Shown here: positions 37,501 through 48,200 of the stretch, one piece after another
Numbering within the stretch: the stretch's first letter is position 1
Layout: each line of letters begins with the position of its first letter
DNA from: Podarcis raffonei
Lineage: Eukaryota > Chordata > Lepidosauria > Squamata > Lacertidae
Length of the DNA: 64,000 nt
Direction of reading: 5' to 3'
Assembly (NCBI RefSeq): GCF_027172205.1
Contig: NC_070617.1
Coordinates: 1,371,501-1,435,500 of the forward strand
Position numbers and translations under genes: made by a program
The notes under the pieces: model-generated
Told to the model about the DNA's origin: nothing
The model's input: only the letters and a program-made list of their open reading frames with translations
The model's database searches: none

Positions 37501-40050
37501 AATTTGATCAGGAAGGATCAGCAGGTGGAAGGAATACAGGTCGGAGGAAAACAATATAAACTGAAGGCCTTTGCAGATGACTTGGTTTTGACATTACAGG
37601 AGCCGGTGTCCAGCACAAAAAGAGTATTGGAATTAATTTCTGAGTTTGGTCGGGTGGCGGGATTCAAGTTAAACAAACAAAAAACTAAGGTTTTGGCAAA
37701 AAACTTGACACCTTTAGAAATAGATGGGTTTCAGAAGGAAACAGAACTAAACGTTGTTAATAAAGTGAAATACCTGGGGGTCAACTTGACTGGGAAAAAT
37801 TTGAATCTGTTTAAAGATAATTATGAAAAATGTTGGTCTGAAATTAAAAAGGATCTAGAAATCTGGTCAAGATTGAAACTTTCCTTGTTGGGAAGAATTG
37901 TAGCAGTAAAGATGAATGTATTGCCAAAAATGCTGTTTCTGTTCCAGACCCTACAGATCGTGGACAGAGTGGAATGTTTTGGAAAGTGGCAGAGGGACAT
38001 TATGAAGTTTGTCTGGCAGGGCAAAAAGCCCCGAATAAAATTTAAAATATTAACAGATGCAAAGGAAAGAGGGGGTTTTGCCCTGCCGGACTTAAGGTTG
38101 TATTATGAAGCTGCATCCCTCTGCTGGCTGAAAGATTGGTTTTTGCTAGAAAACACTGATGTCCTAGATCTGGAAGGGTTCAACAATGCTTTTGGGTGGC
38201 ATGCATATTTGTGGTACGACAAGGTAAAGTCTCATAAGTTGTTTAAAAACCATATTGTAAGGAAATCTCTGTTTTCTGTCTGGACTAAATACAAGGACTT
38301 ATTTGAAAACAAGACTCCGAGGTGGTTATCACCGATGGAGGCTAAAGCCACAAAAATACTTAATATGGGGGGTGGCTGGGCAAAATACTGTGAAATAATA
38401 GAAAGAGTGGGTGACACTTGGAGGTTGCAGAGCTTTGAAAAATTGAAAGGGAAGGTGCGAGACTGGTTTCACTATGCCCAAATTTTAGAGATCTTTAAAA
38501 AAGATAAAAAAATTGGTTTCCAGGTGGAAAAATCAAAATTAGAACTAGAATTACTTGAACCTAAGACGAAAGTGCTTTCAAGAATGTACAACTTGCTGCT
38601 TAAATGGAATACTCAAGATGAGACAGTCAAATCAGCCATGATAAAATGGGCACAAGATATTGGATACAACATTATGTTTGAGGACTGGGAAAGGTTATGG
38701 ACCACCGGTATGAAATTTACGGCATGTAGTGCCTTAAAGGAAAATATTATGAAAATGATGTACAGGTGGTACATGACCCCAGTCAAACTTGCAAAGATAT
38801 ACCATTTGTCTGATAATAAATGTTGGAAATGTAAGGAGGCTGAAGGAACTTTTTACCACCTCTGGTGGACATGCCCGAGGGTGAAGGCCTTCTGGGAAAT
38901 GATTTATAACGAGTTGAAAAAGGTATTTAAGTATACCTTTCAGAAGAAACCAGAGGCCTTCCTCTTGGGCATTGTGGGCCAGAGGATACCTAAGAAAGAC
39001 AGAACCTTCTTTCTATATGCAACGACTGCAGCAAGAATTCTCATAGCTAAATACTGGAAGGCACAGGAGCTACCCACACTGGAAGAATGGCACACACAAC
39101 TGATGGACTATATGCAACTAGCCGAAATGACTGGCAGAATCCGAGACCTGGGAGAAGAGGCTGCGGAAGAGGATTGGAAAAAATTTAAGGACTATTTACA
39201 AAAACATTATAAGATATATGAATGTTAAAAATTTGCTAAGGTTTGAGGTAAATATGCTTCAGTATTGAAATTCGGAGTTGATAGAAACAAAGTTAATGAT
39301 TGAGAAAAGTTTTAATTTCAGAGTGAATAATTAGATGAAAATACAAAAACACAGGAAACAAGGTATTAATTTGCTGTTTATATTTATTATAAAGAATGCA
39401 GGGATGGAGGAGATGGGGAAGTCCAGTGGATGATGAAAAAAAAAAAAAAAGACTTCGAAAAATGAATTTTTTCTTGTTTAATTTCTTTTTCTTTCTGTAA
39501 AACCGCTTTTGTTGTGTTATTGATGATGGATTTAGATTCTGGAAAAAAGCAATAAAAAAATTTATAAAAAAAAAAAAATAATGTTTGAAACAATTGATCA
39601 TTTGTTGAAATCTTGGAACTCTACCAAAAAGAGGTGGGAAGGAGAGAAAAGCATAGATCTGCACAATAGAAAGCTGGATCACTTTGGCTGAATTAACGCA
39701 AAGGAGCCAGGCAAGGGGTCTAGTGAGCTTTTGACGCTGCCTAAAGCACTGACAAAGATGGGGAATAGTAATAGTTATATGTCTATATATATATACTGTA
39801 TGTTATATACTGTAAAAGGGAAGAGAAGGCTCGGGAAATCTCAATTGAAATCAACCCATTTTCCCTATCTCCAAATAGCCTGCCACACCACAAGTCTTTC
39901 TTTACTCAGTAGGGTTAAAGAACCCTGACAAACCACATGTTTCTTATGCAGAATGAATTAGAATTAATCCCTGGAAACAATTACCAAGACTAAAAATACC
40001 GATTTAGGTGGACTCATAGAAACTTGGTTCTGATTACTGATGTTATCTTT

Positions 40051-40095
<45 letters not shown>

Positions 40096-41010
40096 CTTTT
40101 TCTTCCAGATTTGGATTACTGTACCAGATGCCCCGAAGATCACTTCCCTAATAATCGTAGAGATCACTGCATCCCCAAGATTCAAAGTTTTCTTTCTTTT
40201 GAAGATACTTTGGGCATTACTTTGACTTCTCTGGCTCTTCTCTTTGCCCTGATCACAGCTCTGGTGCTTGCAGTCTTCATCAAGCAGCGGGACACTCCCA
40301 TCGTCAAAGCCAACAATCGGAGCCTCACCTACCCTCTCCTTGCCTCTCTCCTCCTCTGCTTCCTCTGCGCTTTGCTATTCATCGGCCAACCCAAGAAAAT
40401 CACCTGCCTCCTCAGACAAACAGCTTTTGGCATCATCTTCTCGATTGCTGTCTCTTCCGTTTTGGCTAAGACGATTACAGTGGTTGTGGCTTTCATGGCC
40501 TCCAAGCCAGGGAACATTTTCCGGAAATGGGTGGGGAAAAGATTGGCACATTCTGTCGTATTGTGTTGCTCCCTCGTTCAAGTCGCCGTTTGTGCTCTTT
40601 GGCTGGGTTTTTCTCCCCCATTCCCAGATTTGGACAGTCACTCAGTGTATGGAGAAATCATAATTGAATGTAATGAAGGGTCAGTCACCATGTTCTACTG
40701 TGTCCTGGGTTATATGGGCTTTCTAGCCACTGTCAGCTTCACGGTGGCTTTCCTTGCTAGGAAGCTGCCAGACAGTTTCAATGAAGCCAAGTTCATCACC
40801 TTCAGCATGTTGGTCTTCTGCAGTGTGTGGCTCTCCTTTGTTCCAACTTACCTGAGCACCAAGGGGAAGTACATGGTGGCCGTGGAGGTCTTCTCCATCC
40901 TGTCATCTGGCTCAGGTTTACTGAGCTGTATCTTTGCTCCTAAATGCTACATTATTGTTTTTAGGCCTGATCTGAACAAAAAGGAGCAGCTAATAAGGAA
41001 GAAACGTTAA
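25527..41010 (+). CDS. V2R gene D: vomeronasal type-2 receptor, six exons, L1 in intron 5
   Basis: Exons: 1 25527-25741, 2 27302-27587, 3 28607-29488, 4 30908-31135, 5 33214-33340, 6 40109-41010. All are open with GT/AG borders and join to 880 codons (879 aa). The start [18 protein letters not shown] gives a signal peptide; an upstream in-frame ATG at 25488 would add 13 residues before it. The Venus-flytrap domain runs to about residue 537, the cysteine-rich domain ([21 protein letters not shown]) spans about 538-595, and the seven-transmembrane core follows. Intron 5 (33341-40108) is swollen by a sense-strand full-length L1, which could cause premature polyadenylation or aberrant splicing. 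A (CA)n tract abuts the exon 6 acceptor. Head-to-tail neighbour of gene E, with which it shares a nearly identical exon 6 but much more different exons 1-3. Probably functional. Confidence 0.92.
28607..29488 (+). CDS. V2R gene D exon 3: main Venus-flytrap exon
   Basis: 882 bp, phase 0, from [20 protein letters not shown] to SWQVEPWQ. It aligns with gene E exon 3 along its length but with many replacements (I estimate about three quarters identity), in contrast to exon 6. Confidence 0.92.
29660..29915 (+). mobile_element. hAT-type MITE with 8-bp TSD, gene D intron 3
   Basis: CAGTGGTGTCCAAACTTTTT at the left and TTTGGACATGCCTA at the right, flanked by GTTTAGAC at 29652-29659 and 29916-29923. 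256 bp, non-coding. Confidence 0.85.
30195..30425 (+). repeat. L2-like LINE 3' fragment
   Basis: Contains AGGCAGAGGGCCTTCTCGG, GTGGAACGCCCTCCCACCAG and GACATCTGAAGGCAGCCCTG, a recurrent squamate L2-type tail. A tandem 18-bp duplication (CCCAGTATACCTGAAAAA) lies just before it at about 30150-30185. Confidence 0.7.
30435..30785 (+). repeat. Sauria-type SINE, full length
   Basis: Best copy here: head GGGATGCGGGTGGCGCTGTG with tRNA-like box A and box B (GGTTCGAATTCC), middle AAGTAGATAAATAGGTACC, BovB-like tail to CCCTTTACCTTTAC. In gene D intron 3, shortly before exon 4. Confidence 0.9.
31472..31858 (+). repeat. CR1 LINE 3' fragment, gene D intron 4
   Basis: Nearly identical to the CR1 tail at 24186-24665 over its shared part and ends in the same ATGATTCT repeats. 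Confidence 0.9.
31910..32126. mobile_element. Tigger/pogo-like MITE
   Basis: CAGTGGTACCTCAGGTTAC and its complement AACCCAAGGTACCACTG at the ends, with internal inverted blocks (TTAAGAACTTTGCTTCAGG; TTAAGAACAGACCTCC). TA follows the right end; the left has CA. Same family as 24168-24885. Confidence 0.8.
32392..32860 (+). repeat. Possible solo LTR fossil
   Basis: Starts TGTCAGGAATGAGCC and holds an AATAAA signal (GCAATAAATCCTCC) with following U5-like sequence. No internal region is seen. The start resembles the LTR-like end at about 52372 on the minus strand. Right limit and family uncertain. Confidence 0.35.
32960..33018 (+). repeat. 29-bp tandem duplication
   Basis: The unit GTACCCTTTGGTACTTTCTA plus GTTATTGAAA occurs twice in succession in gene D intron 4. 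Confidence 0.9.
34442..35473 (+). CDS. L1 ORF1p: RNA-binding protein
   Basis: 343 aa. L1 ORF1 proteins form trimers that coat L1 RNA. Basic N-terminus ([17 protein letters not shown]); a heptad-rich coiled coil at about residues 55-145 ([20 protein letters not shown] and on); an RRM-like domain at about 150-245 beginning [14 protein letters not shown]; a C-terminal domain at about 250-325 with [17 protein letters not shown]. The tail is Pro/Asp rich. The first ATG follows about 916 bp of 5'UTR. No lesion visible. Confidence 0.93.
   Translation: MSVAGKTRAAKKAKQTELLQSTLPVQPRRSSVPIVTGLQEGQFKQPVLEDMAAGGLDPISKEILDQLAALNKKADEQAAKFDQVTATINKLTDQVAQNTQAIGNFEKTISENRKLAEDANTKADQNKKRIEELRGEVRPLSRQVTEQQAYLSMAELKNRESNLRIRNIPELEKEDLAGFLTAEISKFWGLAEEKDFKIVTAFRLGRVAKKDKPRDCLIILRYKQEKDNILGLHFKNPLVIQGKTAEIFRDIPKQLLDLRTTYKDLARLLRNNTIPYRWEFPQGLSFNLKGKKVRIRTAEEQEKFLNDHGEDLRKGTAGTWPPPTPGTKDPPPDIDEKGDNPIG
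35488..39228 (+). CDS. L1 ORF2p: endonuclease and reverse transcriptase
   Basis: 1246 aa, of usual L1 ORF2 size. The APE-type endonuclease has SWNIHG (N9), QETH (E38), GDMN (D139, N141), TRIDQIW and SDH (D227, H228). The reverse transcriptase has [58 protein letters not shown], the catalytic FADD at residues 695-698, and YLGVNL. The C-terminal cysteine motif is C1112-x2-C1115-x8-H1124-x4-C1129 ([18 protein letters not shown]). All residues expected for target-primed reverse transcription are present. The first ATG is 15 bases after the ORF1 stop, so translation likely relies on reinitiation or downstream entry, as in other L1s. Confidence 0.96.
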   Translation: MSLQLFSWNIHGANSPEKRKRIFHILRKEQLDVICLQETHVTRLHRRVLINKRLGQEFISSAKEKKRGVVIYAKESLAPKFVFKDEQGRILAIEIQSQGEKFLIIGIYAPNEGKSEFYGKLHETMLDHMDYNNIILMGDMNGVVSTHMDKSQNQNVTKDGRLPKTFFELTDNMDLIDIWRTKNPLGREGTFFSEAHLSWTRIDQIWISRGLAPKTKKVEICPKTCSDHNPLKMDLRLTPAGSFRWRMNDALFRDQEIVKKAQKTMKDYFELNLNTSVEKKTIWDASKAVMRGFLIQQNSIKKKLWNGKKDKILERIKDGEKKLRLNPKSKEVLREIKFHQAQYAKLINQEVEWKIKQMKQRSFESANKCGKLLSWQLKKRQKLNFVTNLEVEGECIQKPEEIRKCFQRYFKKLFSQGPQVETEINKFLKSYGLQKLTQDKQTDLNYKITQQEIENAIQNMQLGKSPGPDGLTSKYYKILKEYLTQPLMEVCNQIMEGKGAPESWKEAFITLIPKLESEKTQLKNYRPISLLNVDYKIFADILANRLKKVLNGVIHKDQAGFLPGRHLSDNTRNIVDVLELLQTNLNTKAVLIFIDAEKAFDNISWKFMKKNLEGMGVGRAFQNGIDAIYSEQKAKLIVNNVVTEEFKIEKGTRQGCPLSPLLFISVLEVLLNLIRKDQQVEGIQVGGKQYKLKAFADDLVLTLQEPVSSTKRVLELISEFGRVAGFKLNKQKTKVLAKNLTPLEIDGFQKETELNVVNKVKYLGVNLTGKNLNLFKDNYEKCWSEIKKDLEIWSRLKLSLLGRIVAVKMNVLPKMLFLFQTLQIVDRVECFGKWQRDIMKFVWQGKKPRIKFKILTDAKERGGFALPDLRLYYEAASLCWLKDWFLLENTDVLDLEGFNNAFGWHAYLWYDKVKSHKLFKNHIVRKSLFSVWTKYKDLFENKTPRWLSPMEAKATKILNMGGGWAKYCEIIERVGDTWRLQSFEKLKGKVRDWFHYAQILEIFKKDKKIGFQVEKSKLELELLEPKTKVLSRMYNLLLKWNTQDETVKSAMIKWAQDIGYNIMFEDWERLWTTGMKFTACSALKENIMKMMYRWYMTPVKLAKIYHLSDNKCWKCKEAEGTFYHLWWTCPRVKAFWEMIYNELKKVFKYTFQKKPEAFLLGIVGQRIPKKDRTFFLYATTAARILIAKYWKAQELPTLEEWHTQLMDYMQLAEMTGRIRDLGEEAAEEDWKKFKDYLQKHYKIYEC
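40053..40094 (+). repeat. (CA)n microsatellite at the exon 6 acceptor of gene D
   Basis: About 20 CA units ending 14 bases before the acceptor AG at 40107-40108. The polypyrimidine tract TCTTTTTCTTCCAG separates it from the exon. The gene E acceptor has no such tract. Confidence 0.95.
40109..41010 (+). CDS. V2R gene D exon 6: seven-transmembrane core
   Basis: 902 bp. [21 protein letters not shown] starts the end of the cysteine-rich domain, then the 7TM core with [60 protein letters not shown] and [17 protein letters not shown]. It differs from gene E exon 6 at about 10 bases and four residues (N/K, T/I, P/L, R/H), with none seen between about 40475 and the last codon. Confidence 0.95.
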
Positions 41011-41900
41011 CGTTTCAAATATTCAGATCATTTTCTTCATTTTTATTTATTTTCTGTGAAAGTCAGCTTCCCTGTGCAATGTCTAATTTTGGACCGTCCT
41101 TTTGAAATATCTGAAGCATTCTTCTCACATACACAAAACAAACAGCCATTGAAATTTATGTAGAATGAAACCTTCATATGCCTTTTTGAGTAATGCCTTC
41201 CTCAGTATTGAATTTTGTTCCTGTTTGCTTGGTGAAGTATAGTAAATTGTAGAATTTGAAAGTAAAATGTTGAACAGACTAATCCATAGTGTCCTTATTT
41301 CCCCATTCCTATTTTTTGTGTATATGTGAGTCTTTAACTACAAAATTTCACTTGTGCTTTAGAGCCACAACAGCCATTTCGTGTCATGCCAGCCCTCTAT
41401 TGGAAGCCATTTTGTATCATGTGAAGCATACAATGGTTGCTATTTTGTTACTTGTGCTCATATACATTCTCAAAATCCTAGCTCCCTTGGCTCATAGCTT
41501 ATAGCTCACATTCCATGTACTTTTATAAGTACAAAATCTACTAATAAAAGCCTGGAGGACTCCAGTGATCATATATCACTCCAAAATACATATTATTTTG
41601 ATATGAGGAATTATCTTGCGATAACCAGTGGAAATTGAGGACAAGGGACAGGGCAGGGAGTGTGGGAAATGACACACCACCAAGGGGGCTTTGTTATTTG
41701 CCATAATGCCATTGGAGAGCAGGAGTTCAACTGTAACTTTGACATATCTAATAGAAATATCCCTGTATCCAGACCTTTTCTATCCTTGTGGTCACTGTGG
41801 GTCACTTTCATGTCACCACTCAGCTGAAGACCAACTAGAGAGCTGAAGAAGTTTGATTTGAAATCTCACCAACATGTTTGAATCAGCAGCTAGTGATGCC
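41011..41900. other. Intergenic between genes D and E
   Basis: The first roughly 35 bp match the gene E 3' flank (CGTTTCAAATATTCAGATCA), then homology ends. A CTAATAAAAGCCTGG polyadenylation-like signal is at about 41540. No other gene seen. Confidence 0.5.
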
Positions 41901-41903
41901 ACC

Positions 41904-41944
41904 CTGTAATTATCCAAATTACTGTATTTTATTCAGCTGGCCAA
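41904..41944 (+). promoter_or_regulatory. Shared upstream TAATTA block, gene E copy
   Basis: CTGTAATTATCCAAATTACT then, seven bases on, ATTCAGCTGGCCAA, about 377 bp before the gene E start. Identical in both parts to the gene D copy; preceded in both by TGATGCCA. Confidence 0.6.
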
Positions 41945-42280
41945 CTCTGCAGGGACTTTTCAGTGGGGTGGTGGTGCAGAAAATAAGCATGCCTGGAAGG
42001 ATTTTATACTACCCCACTGTAAAATTGCCAGCTACAGGTAGGGGGATTGGAGAGAGGCAAGGCTTGAGATCTAACAGGTCAAGAGTCAGATTATTGTATT
42101 GCAATTGATGTGAAGGGACATTCACCCTCTTGATGGTAAATGCAAGGTAGATACGAGATACAGGTCCCTTAAAGTGTATTTTCGAAAGAGACCGGCAGCA
42201 GAGCTAATTTTTTCAATCCAAGCTAGCAATAATAACTGTACCCTAGAGCATCAGAAAGAAATCTCAGTTCAGAGCTTCCT

Positions 42281-45200
42281 ATGGCCATCAGGACGAGGTT
42301 TGAGATGTTGCTCTTGCTCTTGCTACCACATACGGCTTGCAAAGTAGAAAATTTCAACTGCACTGGGAATGATCCAGTACATATTCCGCATGAATGGTAC
42401 CAGTCAAGTGAAATCCACATTGGAGGAATAATGTCTCATATCTACTTCCTTTTAACTGATGTTGATTTCCTGAAACACCCTTTGGAGGAGGAGATTGGTG
42501 TCCAACTGTAAGAAATTATTTTCCCCACACATCATAAAAGTGAGCTTTGCTTTTATTTTGGTGTTTATATCCTTTTAGAATCACCAAAGGTTGGTTTATA
42601 TTGAACAGTATCAATTGTTGTGACTGAGTGAATGTTCCTAAGGACCAGAAGACATTAACTAGATATATCATTGTTCTAAAAACCCATTTGAATCATTAAA
42701 ATATTTTGAGATGATTTCACTCAGCTGAGGTGATAGGCTTGCTCGCTGAGGCTTCCCATTTAAGCAAAGAAGCAGCATGTTTTTTCTTCTTATTGACTTG
42801 TTACTCTCTCTTTTTAAAATTTATACAAAACAGGTCAATGATCAACAATGTGCTGCTTTTTAAGAGATCTCCGTTTTCCCCCACCTGGAAATATCTCAGT
42901 AAATATATGAAGTTAAAGAAGTGCTTTAAAAATCAGTCTGTAACTTTTGTTAACTTCTTCTATCAGTTTTTGTCTGGGCAAACATACATTGAATTGCCAC
43001 AACCCTTCCCTTTACTGAAATTGCTGGTGGAGAAGAAGAGCATAGCTGCTGATTGGCTGCAACAACTTGAGTTTATGGTGCCCTTCAGGACCACTTGAGT
43101 GTGAGGCTGATGTTTGTGTCAGCTTTCCAGGGCAGGCGCACCCATGAGGCAAGGTGAGGTAACTTCCACAGATGGCAGAATCCACAGTGGCAGAAGATCC
43201 CTATGTAGATATTTATTCCCCACTTGTTCCTGATGCAGATCTTCACTCATCCCTTCTTCCCTGGCAGGGAAGGTGTGTGTGCCATTTTATGGTTTGCCTC
43301 AGATGCCAAAATCTCTTGAGCCAGCTCTGTCACTACCAGTGCTGATTGGTTATTTATCAGGAGCTGGGATTGAGTGGGTGGAAGTAGTATTATAGCTTCC
43401 CCCCTCCAGGTGACAGCCTGCTCTGAACTGACCCTTTCTCAGGTGAAAGATGGGAGAGATGTATTAAATGGTCCAGCGACTGAGGGGCAATGAACCCATT
43501 AGAGCTTCAGGAATGGGGAGATTGTCTTATAGGTATATGCTTGGCAGCCATTCTTTGTAAGTTCTAATATTGTTCAGTATGTGTTGTTTATTTGTGACTG
43601 CTTCCGTTACAAAGATAGTGTATAAATATATAAATAAAGAAATTTTCCAGTAGCACCTTAGAGACTAAGTTTGTTCTTAGTCTGAGCTTTCGTGTGCTTG
43701 CACACTTCTTCAGATACACTGAAACAGAAGTCACCAGACCCTAATATATAGTGAGAGAGTGGGGAAGGGTATTACTCAGAAGGGTGGTGGGAATGGGTGT
43801 GGTCAACCTGTTGGCGACTCTTAACGACTGCAATGGTTTTACAGGAAAAAGCAAGGGGTGAGATGGCTAAAAATAGCTTTATCATGCATAATGAGATAAG
43901 AATCCAATGTCTCTATTCAGACCAGGTTTCTCCATGGTTTTAAGTGTGGTAATAAATTGCATTTCAGCAACTTCTCTTTCCAGTCTATTTCTGAAATTCT
44001 TTTCTAATAAGACAGATACTTTGAGATCTTGTATTGAATGTCCTGGGAGACTGAAGTGTTCTCCTACTGGTTTCTCTGTCTGGTGATTCCTGATGTCAGA
44101 TTTACCGGTATGTCCATTTATCCTTTGGCGTAGTGTTTGGCCTGTTTGTCCAATATAGAGAGCTAAAGGGCACTATTGGCATTTGATAGCATACAGAGTG
44201 TTAGAAGATGAGCAATTAAATAGTCCTGAGACTATGTTTGATGTTGTTGGGTCCAGTGATGGTGTTGTCTGGGTGTATGTGGCAGCAAAGTTGGTGTCTG
44301 GGTTAATTACAGGCTCTGGTACCAGTGTCTGTGTTGTCTGCTTGCTGTATTATTGTGGGTGAGGAGCTGTTTAAGATTGGGTGGCTGTCTGTAGGCAATG
44401 AAAAGCAATGTATGATAGTGAATGATTGTAACGGTTGTGTGGTATAGAGTGAAACTGAGCGAGTGGTTGTATGAATAGGGTCTTATGCTGATTGGAATCT
44501 TGCATTATGCAACATGGTAATGTTCTCTGGAGTTTTTTATTGCTGTTGTATAGATTATTTAAGAAGCCGTGTAGTTGTTGTTGGGTCAGCTAGGGTATTT
44601 GAGTGTCTGCTAGTTTGTCTTGTATTTCTTGTGTTGGTATGGGTTTTTCATTTTTGTAGAAGTCTGTTAGGCGGTGTAAGTCTTTGGCTGGCCATGCTTT
44701 TGTTTGGAAGCTTTGGGCTACGTGGTGGAATAGTGGGTAATTTTTTAAAAAACAAAACACTTCAAGATCTTCAGAGGGTAAGTGTTCTATTAAAATAAAT
44801 AATAAAGAAAGCAATCCAGTAAAAGTGAGCCAATGTGAATTTCATTTTCTGACCAACTAAAAGTATTTACCACTACCATCTTCTGGGAATTGTAGCTTTT
44901 CCTTTTCACTGGACAGCTTAATTATCTTAAAACCAGAGTGGAACCATATTTTAATGTGCTGTTGATTTTTCTCATAAGAAGAGCTTGTAAATCTGTTTCC
45001 AGGATGGTGCCAAAATTCTACCAGCACATCCTGGCCTTGGCATTTGCTGTGCATGAGATCAACGAGAATTCCAACATCTTGCCCAATGTCACTCTTGGGT
45101 TCCACATCTATGATAGCTACTATGATGCAAGGATGACCTACCGCACCACACTGGATCTTATTTTCAAATTCCATCAGTTTTTCCCCAACTACAAATGTGA

Positions 45201-48200
45201 CACCCAGACACATCTAATGGGCATCATTGGTGGACTTAGATCTGATACATCCTCACAGATGGCAGATATTTTAGGACTTTACAAGATTCCACAGGTAGGA
45301 TCAATGTGTTGCATTCATAGGGGATAATAAAATCTTCTTTCCCTGGAAGGGGTCTAAGGGCACACCCATACTTTTGTTTGTGCCTCGATTTCTTGGCAGA
45401 GGACTGTGACTTCCAGGAACAGATCCAATTAAATGATATCGTCCAGGTTTTAGATCTGGTGTTGGGATGGATATTGTCTTGCTTCTTTGGACCAATAGTT
45501 TGCTGTGGAAAAGAGGCAGAGGGAAAATACAACCTGGCTCATTCTTCAGGATGCTATCACAGTTAAAATCTGTTTCTTTCTTTGTTCTAGTTTTCATATG
45601 GCTCATTTCAACCAGCAATGAATGATCAAGTAGCTTTCCCTTCCTTTTACCGCATGGTCCCCAATGAAGCCCTCCAGTACCAAGGAATTGTTGAGCTACT
45701 AGTGCATTTTAGATGGAAATGGGTTGGGCTGATGACTTTTGATGATGCTGGTGGAGAACATTTCTTGCAGGTCATGGAAGCAATCTTTTCCAAGAATGGA
45801 ATCTGTTCAGCCTTCACAAATAAAGTTCCAATTTATTTGAGAATATTAGAAATGGGTGAAATGAACAAATACATTATGAAGAGCGTGTCAGTTTTCAAGA
45901 ACAGCAAAGCCAATGTGATTGTTCTATATGGAGAAACTGCAAATATTAGATGGTTGGCAGCCATTATCTTGGGGGTAAAGAAGTCTCTAGCAGCTGAGTA
46001 CAATGAGACTGCATCTTTTGGGAAAGTATGGATTACAACAGCCCAGATTGATTTTGCACTCTTTATATTACAAAAAACCTGGGATATCCAAATGTTCCAT
46101 GGTGCTATTTCCTTCACAATTCCTTCAAATGAGGTTCAAGGATTCCGAAAATATATTCAAACTTTAATACCTACTCAAGCCAAAGGAGATGGTTTTATCA
46201 AAGATTTCTGGGAACAAGCATTTGACTGCTTTGTTCCAAGTTCTGATGGCTTCACAGATATTGATGGAGCATGTAGTGGTGAGGAGAAGCTGGAGAGCCT
46301 TCCTGGGCAATTTTTTCAATTAAGCATGACAGGTCACAGCTACAGTATCTATAATGCTGTCTATGCTGTGGCACATGCTTTACGGATCATGCATTCATAC
46401 AGATTAAATTACAGACGTATGGAAAATGGAGGTAAGCTGCATCCTTGGAAAGCGGAACCCTGGAAGGTAATGCCTCTGAAATCAATTTAGAACATGTGTC
46501 TAAACCCTTGGTCCCGCTCATCAATTTCAATCCTCACTAGACATATTTAGGGTAGGATATATAGAGTGAGAGTGGGGAGAGTGAGGTTTTGGGGGGTGGG
46601 TGATGGAAGATTTAGGCACTTTTGGTGAAGTGACATGGGTTCACATGTTGCACCTCACACTTGGTACCATAAGTGAGATGTTGTCCCTTACCATAACCCT
46701 TTAACTGAAAAATAGTTGCATACATAACTGTATGGTGGAACAGTGTGGTTTGAAATACAGAATAATAGAACACTTTTTATCATGAAAGTTATGTACAACA
46801 TAGGCCCAAACTCCTGATCTCACTCACCTCCTCAACCTTCCTTCCTTCCTTCCTTCCTTCCTTCCTTCCTTCCTTCCTTCCTTCCTTCCTTCCACTAATG
46901 GCTTAAAGTCTCCATGGTTATAGCCTATTTGCTTATAAGTGCATCATTTTACTGGTAAAATGACACTAATTTATATATTGCCTTCCTTCCTTCCCATGTT
47001 TGCTACCTTAAGCTGGATGATGTGTCTTATTAGGATCCTTTAACTGGAAAAAAAAGTTCCACACATAAATTGGTTTCCCTCTCAAGCACATATGGCAATA
47101 AATCCCTTTTTAATTTCATTGAACTTTTTCAGAGTGAATATGCAAGGGTTTGTGTGGTAAACACATTAAAGATTTATTACATTTTCAAATACAACAACAT
47201 ACAAATAAGATGAACAATAAATTAAAAAGAGAACAAAGCCTGTGTGGAGAACATTACTGAAAATGGAATAAGAGAAACAGAAGGTTCACTACACTTTTGC
47301 AGACATTGTAGTAAAATAGATTCCATGAAAAGAGATTTTGAAATTAAGTGTCACTTATTGATAATGTAGCCTTGCAACATAGAGGCACGTGTCACCGAGG
47401 GACTATGCAGTGTTTTTTTAATTTATAAAGCATATAAATAGTGCCCATACAGCATCAAAAACCTGCTATGATGGGTTAATGTCCGACACCATTCATTCCT
47501 GGAAGGAACCCAATGTAGACTTCCAGTTTCAAGTTTGACTGCAGCCAGCAGCAGAGTTAGCAGCTCCTTCTAGACAAGGGTGAAATTTACATCACTTTTA
47601 ACAGTCAAGTGCCGGGCTATAGACCGGCTTGTTATTGAAGAAATATTCATGAATATAGTCAATAAGTTGTTCATTTTTCACACTCCCACCACACATGAAG
47701 GAAAGTGTCCTTGTGACTGCAAGCTCTCCAGTACAGTGGCAGGGTGTCCCAGAGTAACATTTCTGAAAATAATCAACATCTTGGTATTTTCTTACGCCAG
47801 TGTGGTGTAGTGGTTAAGAGAGGTGGACTCGTAATCTGGGGAACAGGGTTCGCTTCCCCGCTCCTCCACATGAGCTAGTCACACTTCTTTGAAGTCTCTC
47901 AGCCCCACTCATCTCACAGAGTGTTTGTTGTGGGGGAGGAAGGGAAAGGAGAATGTTAGCCGCTTTGAGACTCCTTCGGGTAGTGATAAAGCGGGATATA
48001 AAATCCAAGCCCTTCTTCTTCTTCTCAGTTCTTTTTCTCTTCCCATCCAGAGTCATTCATTGTTTAAAGACATTCTATTCAACAACAGTGCTGGTGATGA
48101 AATTATGTTTAATGAAAACAGAGAAATAGTAGCTGGATTTGACATTACCAGCTTGGTCACTTTCCCAAATAACTCTTATGTCAAAGTCAAAGTGGGAAGG

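Larger units (their letters stand above)
33526..39576 (+). mobile_element. Full-length L1 retrotransposon with both ORFs open
   Basis: About 6.05 kb, flanked by the perfect 16-bp duplication AATAATGTTTGAAACA at 33510-33525 and 39577-39592. A GC-rich 5'UTR (33526-34441) starts GACTTCCGGAGGCGGCGCG. ORF1 (34442-35473), a 14-bp gap, ORF2 (35488-39228), a short 3'UTR and an A-rich tail follow. The perfect duplication and undamaged ORFs mean a recent insertion; the element may still be competent. It lies in intron 5 of gene D in the same orientation. Confidence 0.96.

Noticed and set aside
40024-40108. Upstream start for an independent protein in the gene D exon 6 frame (His/Thr run)
   Set aside because: The run is the (CA)n intron sequence; the exon begins at 40109 by acceptor and by alignment with gene E.
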